Shown here: positions 50,304 through 60,500 of the stretch, one piece after another | How the letters are laid out: every line of letters begins with the position of its first letter | How positions within the stretch are numbered: position 1 is the first letter of the stretch | Source of the DNA: an uncultured Actinomyces sp. | Lineage (GTDB): Bacteria > Actinomycetota > Actinomycetes > Actinomycetales > Actinomycetaceae | DNA length: 64,000 nucleotides | Reading direction: 5' to 3' | Assembly (NCBI GenBank): GCA_900545825.1 | Contig: URAS01000010.1 | Span: forward strand, 40,913 to 104,912 | Notes under the pieces: generated by a model | Seen by the model: only the letters and a program-made list of their open reading frames with translations | What the model was told of the DNA's origin: nothing | The model's database searches: none | Position numbers and translations under genes: made by a program

Positions 50304-51091
50304 CGGGCACCAACTTTCGTCGTCCACGTGGGGGCCACCCACTGCTCGTCCTTCGTGGGCGCCAGCACCTCGGCCAGGTGGATGGCGCGGATGCCGGCGT
50401 TGGCCTTCGACAGGCCGCCACCGATGTGCATGAGGCACGAGTAGTCGCCGGCGATGACGACCTCGGCGCCTGTCGACTTGATGTTCGTCATCTTGTCCAT
50501 GAGCATCGCCTTCGACGTCTCGATGTTCTTCATCGAGAACGTGCCGCCGAAGCCGCAACACGACGTGTTCTGGGGCAGGTCGATGAGTTCCAGGCCCTCG
50601 ACCGCACGCAGCAGGCGGTAGGGGCGGTCGCCGACCTTGGTGATCCGCATCGAGTGGCACGTCGAGTGGTAGGTCGCCTTGTGGGGAAAGTACGACCCGA
50701 GGTCGACGCTGCCGTAGACGTCGCAGAGGAACTCCGAGAGGTCGTACGTCTTGGCGGCGATGGCTTCGACGGCATCGGCCAGGGCGTTCTCGCCGGCGTC
50801 GCGGGCGACCAGCGCCTGCTGCTCGCGGATCGACCCGGTGCACGACGAGGACGGGACGACGATCGCGTCCCAGCGCCCGTCGAGGACCGGCTCGAACGTG
50901 CGGACGTGGTTACGGGTGAGGCGCAAGGCCTCGGGGTAGTAGCCGGTGTTGACGTGCATCTGGCCGCAGCAGGCCTGCTGCCGGGGAAAATCGACGCTGA
51001 TTCCCAGGCGCCGCAACAGGTGGGTTGTGGCAATTGCGGCCTGGGGGAACATGGCGTCGTTGATGCAGGTCGCAAAAAGCGCAACGCGCAC
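50300..51091 (-). CDS. lutA: Lactate utilisation protein A ((Fe-S)-binding, CCG domains)
   Basis: A 263-residue protein with two cysteine-rich CCG domains: RQQACCGQMHVNTG and LPQNTSCCGFGGTFSMK, as in LutA/GlcF/HdrB-type proteins. First gene of lutABC. The GTG start has AAGGAGG seven bases upstream. A hairpin terminator after lctP means that lutABC needs its own promoter in the 150-base gap; none is clear-cut. Confidence 0.93.
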   Translation of the reverse strand: MRVALFATCINDAMFPQAAIATTHLLRRLGISVDFPRQQACCGQMHVNTGYYPEALRLTRNHVRTFEPVLDGRWDAIVVPSSSCTGSIREQQALVARDAGENALADAVEAIAAKTYDLSEFLCDVYGSVDLGSYFPHKATYHSTCHSMRITKVGDRPYRLLRAVEGLELIDLPQNTSCCGFGGTFSMKNIETSKAMLMDKMTNIKSTGAEVVIAGDYSCLMHIGGGLSKANAGIRAIHLAEVLAPTKDEQWVAPTWTTKVGAR

Positions 51092-51237
51092 GGTGGAACC
51101 TCCTTGTTTCGATATGACGCTTAGACTAAAGTCCCGTTTTCTTCGCCGTGGGGATGGTGGTAAAACCGCTGGTCGACGCTGTAATGTCGGCGGCGGGATC
51201 GGGGCGGCGGCCTCGTTTTAGAACAGAAGGCCGTCAC

Positions 51238-51300
51238 AAAAAACTGAGGCACCCCACACCTCACCCGTCCGCGCTGCCGCGAGATGAGGTGTGGGGTGCC
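51238..51300 (-). terminator. Terminator of lctP
   Basis: A perfect 16-bp stem GGCACCCCACACCTCA/TGAGGTGTGGGGTGCC with a 21-base loop. On the minus strand it is followed, after TCAG, by a run of six T residues. Confidence 0.85.
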
Positions 51301-51309
51301 GAAGGGGGT

Positions 51310-52968
51310 TTAGAAGAACGCGCCGGTTTGGATGGCGACGATGACGCAGACCGCGGCGAGCATGGCGAGCGAGAACGGCGCGACCTTGCGCAGCAGCGTC
51401 GACTCGGCGCCCTTCTCCTGGATCGCGGACGCGGCGATCGTCAGGTTCTGCGGCGAGATGAGCTTGCCGATGACGCCACCCGACGTGTTCGCGGCGGCCG
51501 TGACGTAGGGGCTGACGCCGATCTTGTGGGCCGCGGTCTCCTGCAGGCCGGTGAAGAGGGCGTTCGCCGACGTGTCGGACCCGGTGACCGCCGTGCCGAT
51601 CCAGCCGAGGATCGGCGAGAGAACGACGAAGGCCGAACCGGTCTGCGCCAGCCAGGTGCCGAGCGCCGTCGTCTGGCCCGAGAAGTTCATGACGTAGGAC
51701 AGGGCGAGGATGCACGAGATCGTGAGGATCGCCAGCCGGTTGTCGACGATGACGCGGCCCAGCGTCTTGACGGCGATGCTCCCCGACATGGGGAAGCGGC
51801 CGTTTTGCGAGGTGGCGGCGTACACGGCGACGATGATGACGCACGAGACGAACAGCATGGTGCCGGGGTTCGACAACCAGGTGAACGAGAAGATCGGGGC
51901 CTCGGACACGGACCCGTCGGCCTTGAGGAGGTGGCCATGGAGGCCGGGCCACGCAACCTTGACGTCGGTCGAAGCGAGCGCCCGCGTGATCGGGTGGATG
52001 AGCTTGGCGATGCCGAAGACGATGACGACGAGGATGTAGGGGAACAGGGCCAGCCACGTGCGGCGGCCGGAAACCTCGACCTGCTCGGACACGAACTCTT
52101 CCGGCGTCGTGGGCTTCCACACGGCCAGGAGGACGACGGCGGCGCCGAGGCCGCACAGCGACGAGATGACGGCGGTCAGCTCGTACGAGATGAAGTTGGC
52201 ACCGACCCACTGCATGACGGCGCCGACGACGCCGACGACCACGCCCAGCGGCCACAGTTCCTTGACGCCGCGCTTGCCATCCAGGAGGGCGAGGAGCAGC
52301 AGGGGGACGACGACGGCGACGATCGGGATCTGCGAGGCCACACCCGACGCGACGGCCTGGGCGTTCGCGGCCTTGTCTTCACCCGAGAGGATGCCGCCGG
52401 CCGTCGTGATCGGGATAGCCATGGCGCCGAACGCGACCGGCGCGGTGTTGGCGACCAGGGTGACGACGGCGGCCTTGATCGGCTCCAAGCCGAGGGCGAC
52501 GAGCAGCGCCGCGACGATCGCGACGGGCGCGCCGAAGCCGGCCAGCGCCTCGAGGATCCCGCCGAAACAGAAGGCGATAAGGACGGCCTGGATGCGGATG
52601 TCGCCCTTGCCGACCGCCGAGAAGACGGCCTTCATGTCCTCGTCGCGGCCCGACGTCACCGTCAGGCGGTACAGCCAGATCGCCATGATGACGATCCACA
52701 GGATCGGGAACAGGCCGAACGCCGCGCCCTGGGTAGCGGCAAGGACCGCCAGGCCCGCCGGCATGTGGTAGCCGATAATGGCGACCAGCAAGGCAACGAC
52801 GAGGGCGCCGATCGCGCAATAGTGGCTGCGCAGCTTGACGACGCCCAGCAGGATGAAGAACGTCAGCAGGGGAATGAGGGCAACGAGGGCTGTCAGCGTG
52901 ATCGAATGTCCGATGACGTTCGTCGATGGGGTGTACGTGGCCAGGTGGGCCAGGGTCAACGCGGGCAT
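51310..52968 (-). CDS. lctP: L-lactate permease
   Basis: A 552-residue membrane protein with at least twelve helices, of the LctP/LldP family: VLIAFCFGGILEALAGFGAPVAI, LVANTAPVAFGAMAIPI, and PILGWIGTAVTGSDTSANALF near the C-terminus, a family hallmark. It imports L-lactate (and glycolate in some members) with protons. It lies directly upstream of lutABC on the same strand; transport and oxidation are therefore linked by position, though a terminator separates them. Confidence 0.94.
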   Translation of the reverse strand: MPALTLAHLATYTPSTNVIGHSITLTALVALIPLLTFFILLGVVKLRSHYCAIGALVVALLVAIIGYHMPAGLAVLAATQGAAFGLFPILWIVIMAIWLYRLTVTSGRDEDMKAVFSAVGKGDIRIQAVLIAFCFGGILEALAGFGAPVAIVAALLVALGLEPIKAAVVTLVANTAPVAFGAMAIPITTAGGILSGEDKAANAQAVASGVASQIPIVAVVVPLLLLALLDGKRGVKELWPLGVVVGVVGAVMQWVGANFISYELTAVISSLCGLGAAVVLLAVWKPTTPEEFVSEQVEVSGRRTWLALFPYILVVIVFGIAKLIHPITRALASTDVKVAWPGLHGHLLKADGSVSEAPIFSFTWLSNPGTMLFVSCVIIVAVYAATSQNGRFPMSGSIAVKTLGRVIVDNRLAILTISCILALSYVMNFSGQTTALGTWLAQTGSAFVVLSPILGWIGTAVTGSDTSANALFTGLQETAAHKIGVSPYVTAAANTSGGVIGKLISPQNLTIAASAIQEKGAESTLLRKVAPFSLAMLAAVCVIVAIQTGAFF

Positions 52969-53064
52969 GGGTCTTCCTTGATCCGACGGATGGGTGTTGC
53001 CCTAGTATGCACGTCTGGGTCCAAGGTCACAAAATTCCTGCCCGGCACCAGGGGTGACGCGCCG

Positions 53065-53247
53065 CTAAAGGTCGCCGGAATACGTGAGAATCTCTGCCAG
53101 CGGTGGCAGCAACTGCGCCGCCGTCTGCGCCCATTCGGGGAGGGCGTCTCCCCGGAACTCCTTGCGCGTCCGCGAGTCCCAAAACGCCAGGTCGTCACCG
53201 GTCGTCTTTCCTCCTGGCTGGAGGGGGGAGTTGCTCCCACCATACAA
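53065..53247 (-). CDS. Doubtful short ORF, possible gene remnant
   Basis: A 60-codon frame with protein-like stretches (FWDSRTRKEFRGDALPEWAQ, LLPPLAEILTYSGDL) in the 346-base gap between lctP and glpK. It has no convincing ribosome site, and the start lies on a hairpin-rich border. It could be the end of a decayed gene. The rest of the gap holds the glpK terminator and the lctP upstream region, where no clear promoter is seen. Confidence 0.3.
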   Translation of the reverse strand: MYGGSNSPLQPGGKTTGDDLAFWDSRTRKEFRGDALPEWAQTAAQLLPPLAEILTYSGDL

Positions 53248-53283
53248 GCGGCGGGCGCCCGCATGATGCGTGGCGCCCGCCGC
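53248..53283 (-). terminator. Hairpin after glpK
   Basis: GCGGCGGGCGCC pairs perfectly with GGCGCCCGCCGC across a 12-base loop that is itself partly palindromic (CGCATGATGCG). On the minus strand only a weak TTGTATGG tail follows. Confidence 0.6.
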
Positions 53284-53314
53284 GTGAGCTAACTGCTAGC
53301 TACTCAGTCTGGAC

Positions 53315-54841
53315 CTAGTTGGTCTTGACGTCGTCGTCGACCCAGTCGAACGTGCGGGTGACGGCCTTCTTCCACAGGCGGTACTGACGCTCGACCTCGT
53401 CCTTGTCGCCCTGGGGAACCCAGCGCTTGCCTTCGGCCCAGTTGTCGATGACGTCCTGCTCGCCCTTCCAGAAGCCCACGGCGATACCGGCGGCGTAGGC
53501 CGCACCGAGGGCCGTGGTCTCCATGACCTTCGGACGGACGATCGGCACGCCCACCTGGTCGGCCTGGAACTGCATGAGCAGGTTGTCGTTCGTCATGCCG
53601 CCATCAACACGCAGCTCCTTGAGCTCGACGCCAGAGTCGGCAACCATCGCGTCGAAGACCTCGCGCGACTGGAACGCCGTCGACTCCTCGACCGCGCGGG
53701 CAATGTGAGCCTTGGTGTTGTACCGGGTGAGGCCGACGATCGCACCGCGGGCGTCGTCCTTCCAGTACGGGGCAAACAGACCCGAGAACGCCGGGACGAA
53801 GTAGACGCCGCCGTTGTCGTCGACCGAACGGGCCAGCTCCTCGATGTCCTTCGACTCCTTGATGAGGCCAAGGTTGTCACGGATCCACTGAACCAGCGAG
53901 CCGGCGACGGCGATCGACCCTTCGAGGGCGTAGACCGGAGCCTCGTCGCCAATCTTGTAGCACAGGGTGGTGAGCAGGCCGTTCTCCGAGAAGACCGGCT
54001 CCTTACCCGTGTTCATGATGACGAAGCAGCCCGTGCCGTACGTGTTCTTGACCATGCCCTTTTCGAAGCAGGCCTGGCCGAACGTCGCGGCCTGCTGGTC
54101 GCCGAGGATACCGGCGATCGGGGTGTCGATGAGCAGGCCCTGCTTGCGGCCGTAGCCGTACACCTCGGACGACGAGCAGATCTCCGGAAGCATCGACATC
54201 GGGATGCCGAAGTCCTTGCAGATGTCCTCACGCCACTGCAGGGTGCGGATGTCCATGAGCATGGTGCGCGACGCGTTGGTGACGTCAGTCTTGTGGACGC
54301 CGCCGTTGACGCCACCGGTCAGGTTCCACAGAACCCAGCAGTCGGTGTTGCCGAAGTACAGATCGCCGGCCTCCGCCTTCTCGCGGGCGCCCTCGACGTT
54401 GTCGAGAATCCACTTGATTTCGGGGCCCGAGTAGTAGACCGACAGGTCGAGGCCGCAAATGTCGCGGTACTTCGACATGCCCTCGTCACCCGCGAGCTCG
54501 CGGATGATCTTCGACGTGCGGGTGTCCTGCCAGACGATGGCGTTGTAGACCGGCTCGCCCGTGTTCTTGTCCCACACGACGACGGTCTCGCGCTGGTTGG
54601 TGATACCGACCGACGCGATCTCGTGGCGGTTGACCTCGGCCTGCTGGAGGGCGTCGGCGACACAGGCGCGGACGTTCTGCCAGATCTCAACCGGATCGTG
54701 CTCGACCCAGCCGGCCTTCGGGAAAATCTGCTTGTGCTCGCGCTGACCAACCGAGACGATCTCGCCAGCGTGGTTGAACAGGATGGCGCGCGACGACGTC
54801 GTGCCCTGGTCAATGGCGAGGACGTACTTCTTCTCAGTCAT
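53315..54841 (-). CDS. glpK: Glycerol kinase
   Basis: A 508-residue FGGY kinase of normal length. Nucleotide-binding IDQGTTSSRAILFN near the N-terminus, ITNQRETVVVWDKNTGEPVYNAIVWQDTRT, the GDQQAATFGQACFEKGMVKNTYGTGCF FGGY signature and LRVDGGMTNDNLLMQFQAD are intact. It phosphorylates glycerol to glycerol 3-phosphate for GlpD. It follows glpF by 54 bases. The ATG has a GAAAGAGC-type ribosome site upstream. Confidence 0.96.
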   Translation of the reverse strand: MTEKKYVLAIDQGTTSSRAILFNHAGEIVSVGQREHKQIFPKAGWVEHDPVEIWQNVRACVADALQQAEVNRHEIASVGITNQRETVVVWDKNTGEPVYNAIVWQDTRTSKIIRELAGDEGMSKYRDICGLDLSVYYSGPEIKWILDNVEGAREKAEAGDLYFGNTDCWVLWNLTGGVNGGVHKTDVTNASRTMLMDIRTLQWREDICKDFGIPMSMLPEICSSSEVYGYGRKQGLLIDTPIAGILGDQQAATFGQACFEKGMVKNTYGTGCFVIMNTGKEPVFSENGLLTTLCYKIGDEAPVYALEGSIAVAGSLVQWIRDNLGLIKESKDIEELARSVDDNGGVYFVPAFSGLFAPYWKDDARGAIVGLTRYNTKAHIARAVEESTAFQSREVFDAMVADSGVELKELRVDGGMTNDNLLMQFQADQVGVPIVRPKVMETTALGAAYAAGIAVGFWKGEQDVIDNWAEGKRWVPQGDKDEVERQYRLWKKAVTRTFDWVDDDVKTN

Positions 54842-54895
54842 AATGTGCTCTTTCCTTCTCGACGTTGAGTAGTTGAACGATTTCCGTCAGGTTAC

Positions 54896-55711
54896 TTAGC
54901 CGGCCATGCCGACGGCGAGGACCACGAACACAGCGAGGATGGCGCCGATGATCGGACCGACAACCGGGACCCACGCGTAGCTCCACTGCGCATCCGACTT
55001 GCCGTTCTTCATCGGCAGGATCGCGAAGGCGATACGGGGGCTGAGATCACGGGCGGGGTTGATCGCGTACCCGGTGGGCCCACCAAGGGCGATACCGATG
55101 ACGACGATGCACAGGGCCACAGCGAGCGGACCGACCTGGGTCGGGGTGCCGCCGGAGACCATGACGAAGACGATGAGGGCGAAGGTGCCGATGGCCTCAG
55201 TGACGACGTTCCAGCCGTTCGAGCGCTCTTCAGGAGCGGTCGAGAAGCAGTAGAGCTTCATCGCCGGATCTTCCATCTCCTGGTCGAACTGGAGCTTGTA
55301 GGCCAGCCAGGCGATGACCGCGCCGACGAAGGCGCCGAGGAACTGGGCGACGATGTAGAGGATGACGTTGGTCGCGTTGACCGGGATGCCGCCGTCGGCG
55401 ACCGACGGACCGTTGAGGGTCACCTTCGAGTCAAAGCCGTGCCAGACGGCCTTGGCGATGGTGACGGCGGGGTTGAGGTGGCCGCCGGTCTTCCATGCGG
55501 CGTAAACGCCCATGTAGACGGCCAAGCCCCACCCGAAGTTGATCATGAGCCAGCCGCCGCCGTGCCCCTTCGATTTGAGGAGGTTGTTCGTGGCGCAGGT
55601 GCCAGCACCGAACATGATGAGGATCAAGGTTCCGAAGAACTCGGAGAAGAAAATCTCCGAGCCGGTGGGCGTAGCAGCCGCAGCCAAATGAGGAAGCATT
55701 GAGATAATCAC
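54896..55711 (-). CDS. glpF: Glycerol uptake facilitator (aquaglyceroporin)
   Basis: A 271-residue channel with six helices and two half-helices. The first NPA motif is at 80-82 (GGHLNPAVT), the second near residue 220 as INPARD; the aspartate after NPAR marks glycerol facilitators. It lets glycerol diffuse in for GlpK. GTG 55711 was chosen because GGAAGGA ends five bases before it; ATG 55699 is an alternative. It is divergent from the SorC-type regulator, and the gap holds a repeated GTGCA motif. Confidence 0.93.
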   Translation of the reverse strand: MIISMLPHLAAAATPTGSEIFFSEFFGTLILIMFGAGTCATNNLLKSKGHGGGWLMINFGWGLAVYMGVYAAWKTGGHLNPAVTIAKAVWHGFDSKVTLNGPSVADGGIPVNATNVILYIVAQFLGAFVGAVIAWLAYKLQFDQEMEDPAMKLYCFSTAPEERSNGWNVVTEAIGTFALIVFVMVSGGTPTQVGPLAVALCIVVIGIALGGPTGYAINPARDLSPRIAFAILPMKNGKSDAQWSYAWVPVVGPIIGAILAVFVVLAVGMAG

Positions 55712-55861
55712 GGTAGTCCTTCCAAAGTCGGGTACAACGCAGTACCCGCGACCCGTCGCCATTCGACGCGAGCCGCCTCTTTGCGCTTTGAGAACCGAGC
55801 GTGCGAGACTGGCGTGCCCCGTACGCAGGGACGACACAATCTTGTGTATTGTGAAGGTATC

Positions 55862-55893
55862 GTGCAACATGTCTGAAAAAGCGTGCACTTGTA
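55862..55893 (+). promoter_or_regulatory. Candidate operator with GTGCA direct repeats
   Basis: GTGCAACATGT (55862-55872) and GTGCACTTGTA (55883-55893) lie 21 bases apart, two helix turns, in the gap between glpF and its divergent regulator. A -10-like TACTTT follows at 55892. Repeated half-sites suit a tetrameric SorC-type protein. Confidence 0.35.
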
Positions 55894-55911
55894 CTTTGGG
55901 GGGATGAGAGA

Positions 55912-56871
55912 ATGCGAGACGCCACCGTGCACAGGGCGGCGACGATGTATTACCTCCAGGGGCAGACGATGGAGGCAATCGCCACCCATCTCCACACGTC
56001 ACGTTCCTCGGTATCGCGGATGTTGTCGCAGGCGAGAGAAAGTGGGATCGTTCGTATCTCCGTCGTGCCCCTAGAAGACACCGGCAGTCATATCGCGAAT
56101 CAGCTACACGAGGCCTTCGGGGTCCGCGCGTGGGTGGTTCCCGTTCGGCCGGGCGCGTCGCAGGTCCGTCGGCTATCCCAGGTGGCGGCGGTTGCCGCCG
56201 AGAACCTTATGCAAATGATCGTCCCGGGCACCGTTTTGGGTTTTGCGTGGGGTAATACGACGTCCGAGATAGTCCATTATCTGCCGCACAGCACGATCCC
56301 CGATGTGACGATCGTTCAGCTCAACGGCGCGGCGTCGCGCGAGACCACGGGCGTGCCCTATGTCGGGTCGATCATGGCCGAGGCCGCCCAGGCGCTGGGG
56401 GCCCGGTCGGTACATTTTCCGGTTCCCGCATTTTTCGATTATCCGGAAACAAAAGAGGCGATGTGGCGCGAGGGGTCGGTGCGCCAGGTTCTCGAACTCC
56501 AGCGCCGGTGTTCGGTCGCGGTATTCGGCGTTGGCGGCCTGACCGCCGAAATCCCCTCGCATGTCTATTCGTCCGGTTATCTGTCCGAGGCCGACATCGA
56601 GTCGCTGGCCCGGGAACACGTCGTTGGTGACGTCTGCACGGTGTTTATCCGCGAAAACGGGACCTATCGGGGGATCGCCCTCAACCAGCGTGCTACGGGG
56701 CCGACGCCCGACGGGCTGCGGCGGATCGAACGGCGCCTCTGTGTCGTCGCCGGCCAGTCCAAGGCCAGCGCCCTCCTGGGGGCGTTGCGGGCACAGGTCG
56801 CCACCGACCTCGTCGTCGACGAGCAGACGGCACGCCAAGTTCTGCGGCTGGCCCAGAACAAGCCGATTTAA
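55912..56871 (+). CDS. SorC/DeoR-type regulator next to glpFK
   Basis: A 319-residue regulator. The helix-turn-helix (about 14-45, YLQGQTMEAIATHLHTSRSSVSRMLSQARESG) is followed by a SorC-type effector domain with GTVLGFAWGNTTSEIV and VAVFGVGGLT. It is divergent from glpF-glpK and probably governs them with glycerol 3-phosphate or a related phosphate ester as effector. It is distinct from the other SorC-type regulator near 18 kb; identity between them is low. ATG 55912 is preceded by a GGGGGG stretch 10-16 bases upstream. Confidence 0.86.
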   Translation: MRDATVHRAATMYYLQGQTMEAIATHLHTSRSSVSRMLSQARESGIVRISVVPLEDTGSHIANQLHEAFGVRAWVVPVRPGASQVRRLSQVAAVAAENLMQMIVPGTVLGFAWGNTTSEIVHYLPHSTIPDVTIVQLNGAASRETTGVPYVGSIMAEAAQALGARSVHFPVPAFFDYPETKEAMWREGSVRQVLELQRRCSVAVFGVGGLTAEIPSHVYSSGYLSEADIESLAREHVVGDVCTVFIRENGTYRGIALNQRATGPTPDGLRRIERRLCVVAGQSKASALLGALRAQVATDLVVDEQTARQVLRLAQNKPI

Positions 56872-56930
56872 TCGGCCGTTCCTGGGCCCGCCCCGGGTGG
56901 GAGAGGCCCGCCCCGGGGCGGGAGACCGAT

Positions 56931-57497
56931 TTACAGGAACTGCTGCGGGTCGAATTCGTCGAGGGTGATGATCTTGAGGCGCGGCAGCGACACCGTGAAC
57001 GCGTGAACCTCATGTTCGAGGTCGATGACCTGCAGGCCGTCGTTCACCAGCTGCGAGAGGCTGGACGACAAGAACTCCGGGAAAGCCAAGACGCCGACCT
57101 GGTGGCCGTTGCGAAGCAGCGCCTCGACCTGAGGGACGAAGTCGCCGTCGTGGCTGCCCAAGAGTACGTTGCCGCGTCCCGACTCGAGGATCGCGTCGAG
57201 CATCCGCTGGATGCCGATGTCAACCACCTTGTCGTCCGCGTTCTCGGACGACAGCGGGATGGGGGTGTAGTCCATCGCCATGAGCGCCTGGACGAACCCC
57301 ATGGGCAGGTGCCCCGAGGACGCGTTGAGGAAGAACAGGCCCTTGGCCTCGTCCCCGTAAGCCTCGTCGGCATAGTGGAGCACGCGGTCCCAGCGAGGAC
57401 GTTCCTCGGGCTCTGGGCGGTGCCCAAGCACACTCATCCCCAGCGTCGCATCAATATTCTCACCGTCAATAACCAAATATGTGGGCTCTGTAGCCAT
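56931..57497 (-). CDS. NYN-domain (LabA-like PIN fold) protein
   Basis: A 188-residue protein of the NYN/LabA type. The acidic set of the PIN-like nuclease fold can be placed: D11 in VIDGENID, the Asp-Asp of ADDKVVDIGI near residue 90 and the GSHDGDF motif near 115. Family members are predicted or shown RNases. A short C-terminal beta segment (LKIITLDEFDPQQFL) follows. It lies alone between the regulator and the large TPM protein, 27 bases from the latter. Confidence 0.87.
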   Translation of the reverse strand: MATEPTYLVIDGENIDATLGMSVLGHRPEPEERPRWDRVLHYADEAYGDEAKGLFFLNASSGHLPMGFVQALMAMDYTPIPLSSENADDKVVDIGIQRMLDAILESGRGNVLLGSHDGDFVPQVEALLRNGHQVGVLAFPEFLSSSLSQLVNDGLQVIDLEHEVHAFTVSLPRLKIITLDEFDPQQFL

Positions 57498-57524
57498 AGG
57501 GACAGTCTAACCTAGCGTGAGCGT

Positions 57525-60500
57525 TTATCGACGGTTGTTGTTCTCGAGCGCGGCGGTCGCCAAGCGGTCGGCCTGCTCGGCCTGCTGCTCGGCCTGGTCG
57601 ATCAGCCGGAGGGCACGCTCCGGATCCGACGACCCGATGGCGTCGACCCGGGTGAGCGTCTTGTTCGCCAGCATGAGCATGGTGCGCGCCGCCAGCGACA
57701 CGCGGGAGCGGTGAAGGCTCATGAAGTCGTCGAGGGCCGCCATGTAGCAGACGACGGCCTCGGTTGAATACTTCAGGGCCGTGTCCGCGTCGGCCGCAGC
57801 ATCGCGCGTGCGCTGGTTGCGGGCGTACTCCTTCCAGTCCTCGACTCGGTGCCCGACGAGGACGGCGTCGAGGACGGCCCGTTCGGCCCGCTGCGTCAAC
57901 GAGGACGCCTCGCGCTGATCGGAGGCGGAACGCGCCTGCCCGAGCAGGCTGCGCGCCTGGTTGAGGTGGTCGTACGCCTGGTTGACGTCGTTGGCCAGCA
58001 GGGCGACGTGCGAGGGCTGGTAGGGCTCGATGAGGGCAAGCACCTGGTCGGTCTGCGACAGGCCGGACTCGGCCTCGAGGAAGAACTCTTCGAGGTCGGC
58101 CGCGATGTCGTCGACGGACGACTCGGCGTGCCGCCACGTGGCAAAGCGGGCGGCCTGTTCCCGCAGCGCGGTCACGGCGTCTGAGAGCATCTCGAGGTAG
58201 CCGTTATCGGTCAACGGGTGCTGGTTGAGCTGGGCGTCGGCGAACAGGTCAAGCCCCTCGGTGACCGCACGCCGCGCCTGGGCGAGGGCCTGCGCGTACG
58301 ACTGGGTGTGGCTGTTGCCGAACTGGACCTTGACGACCTCGAGGGAGCCCTCGGTGGCCCGGCACAGGGTGTCGGCCTCGCGCAGCGCCTGGGCAAACCG
58401 CTGGGGGCGGGCCGGGGGCTGGGACGTGGCAGGGGCTTCCGGCGCGGCCGGCAGCTGGTTGGACGCCGCTTGGGCCTGGCGGGCGCGATGCTCGGCGCGG
58501 GCTTGGGCCTCGGCGCGGCGGCGTTCGGCTTCGGCCTCGTTCCGGCGACGCTGTTCCTCGGCGGCCTTGCGGGCGTCGGCCTGGGCGCGTTCCCGGGCCT
58601 GGGCCTCGGCGCGACGGGCCGCGTCGGCCTCGACACGGGCGCGGCGGGCACGTTCGAGACGCTCGGCCTCCTCGGCTTCGCGGCGCTCCTGTTCGGCGCG
58701 TGCACGCTCGGCGCGGCGCGCTTCCATTTCGGCCTGGGCGCGTTCGCGGGCTTCGCGGGTGGCGGCCTCGACGTCGAACGGTTCGGGGGCGGGTGCGGCG
58801 GCTGCCGCCGCCATCCCGGCTTCCTCTTCCGCCATGTGGCGGGCCGCATCGGCCAGAAGCTCACGCATCCGGTCGGCCTGGTGCGGCGTCATGCCGGTGT
58901 GCGCGGCGGCCTCGACCATCTGGTCGAGGTAGGTCTGTGCCAACTCGTCGACCGACGGCTCTGGGCGAGCGGCCGAACGCAGTGGGGGAATCGCGGGGAC
59001 CCGTGACGGCCGCTGGGGTGCCTGCGGTGCCGGCTCGACCTGGCGGGTGCGCGGCGTCGCCGACGTGGCGGGCGTCTGATACTGCCGCCTGACGGGTCGC
59101 GACGCGGTGCTGGCCTCGGTGTGAGTGACGCGTTCACGCACGGAGTCGGGGCGATCCATCTGGGCCGAATAACGCGAGGGCTGCTGGATCTGACGCTGCT
59201 GGCCGGTGTAGCCGTGGCGCTCGTCGCGCGTGGGCACCGGGCGCTGGCTGGCGTACCGGTCGTCCTGCGGGGCCTGCGTCTGGCGCTCGTCGTGCAGTGG
59301 CGCCGGCCGCTGCACGGGGTGCCGCTCGCCACGGAAATCCTGGGCGTGACGCTCCTCGCGGACCGGACGGGGGCGCTGGGGGCGGTAGCCGTCCTCGTGC
59401 GGGGCCTGCTGGTGAGGGCGCCCGGTGCCGGCCGACTGGCGGTGGGGCTGCTCCATCATCTGCGAGGCATAGGGGTCAGCTGCGCCACGCTGGCGCGGGT
59501 AGTGTTCGGCGCGCGGATCTCGCTGGGGCTGCTGATGGCCGGAGGCCGCCTCCGGGTAGCGGCCTTCGCGGCGCTGGCCCTCGTGGACGCGCTGCTGCCA
59601 CTCGTATCCTGCCGCGGGACGCTGGGCGGCCGGCGGCTCGGCCGCGTCGGGCCGGTGCATGTGGTCGGAGCGTGCCGGGGCCAGCTCGATGTAGCGGGTG
59701 CCGTCGGGCCCGGCCTCGCGCGGCTGGCGCGGCAACGGGTCGTTCGAGTAGCGCGGCTGGGTGGGCTGCTGCCCCTGCCAGTCGGGCTGCTGCGGCGCCT
59801 GCTGGTGCGGCTGCTGCGGCGGGTACGGCTGAGTCTGCCATCCCTGCTGGTGCTGCGGGGCGTTCATCGGCGCCTGCTGGTGGGCCTCCCACTGCTGCTG
59901 GCGGCGCGGATCCTGCTGCATCGGGGTCGGGCGGGAGCCCCACTCCTGCTGGCCACGCGGTGGCATCTGTGCCTGCTGCTGGGCCTGGGCGGCAGCGACA
60001 CGGTTCAACAGGCGCTCGTCGGTGACTCCCGCCTGGCGCATCGCCGACGTCAGGCCGTCATTCGTTTGCGGTGCAGGCGCGGGCGCGTGGCCGTGGCGCG
60101 ATGCGGGGGCTTCGGGCACGCCCGGGGCCGGGCGCGACCAGATGTCGTCTGCGGGAGCGCCGTACGTCTCGCTGCCCTCGAAGGAGGACGCGTAGCCCTC
60201 GTCGTCTGCCTTACGCGCGAAAAACCGGCGCTTCTTGTTAGGCCTGCTGGAGTCGGGCATGGGACGAATGGCTTTCTCTTGAGCGACATACTCGGCATCC
60301 GGCCGAGCTGAGGGATACGGGGTAATTCTAGGAGATTGTGGGGATGTATTCATCCTGTCCATGCCGTCTGGAGGCACGGATTGCGGGGCTCGGGCCCGCT
60401 CTTTGCGGCGCCGGATCCATGCGATCAGCGCCAAAATAGCGGCACCCAACAAGACGCCAAGGACGATAAGCAGCCACAGGGGAGCCCCCGACGCGTCACG

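Noticed and set aside
51148..53292. 714-codon open frame on the plus strand over lctP
   Set aside because: Antisense to a complete lactate permease; the translation is an R/D/G/Q-rich low-complexity string.
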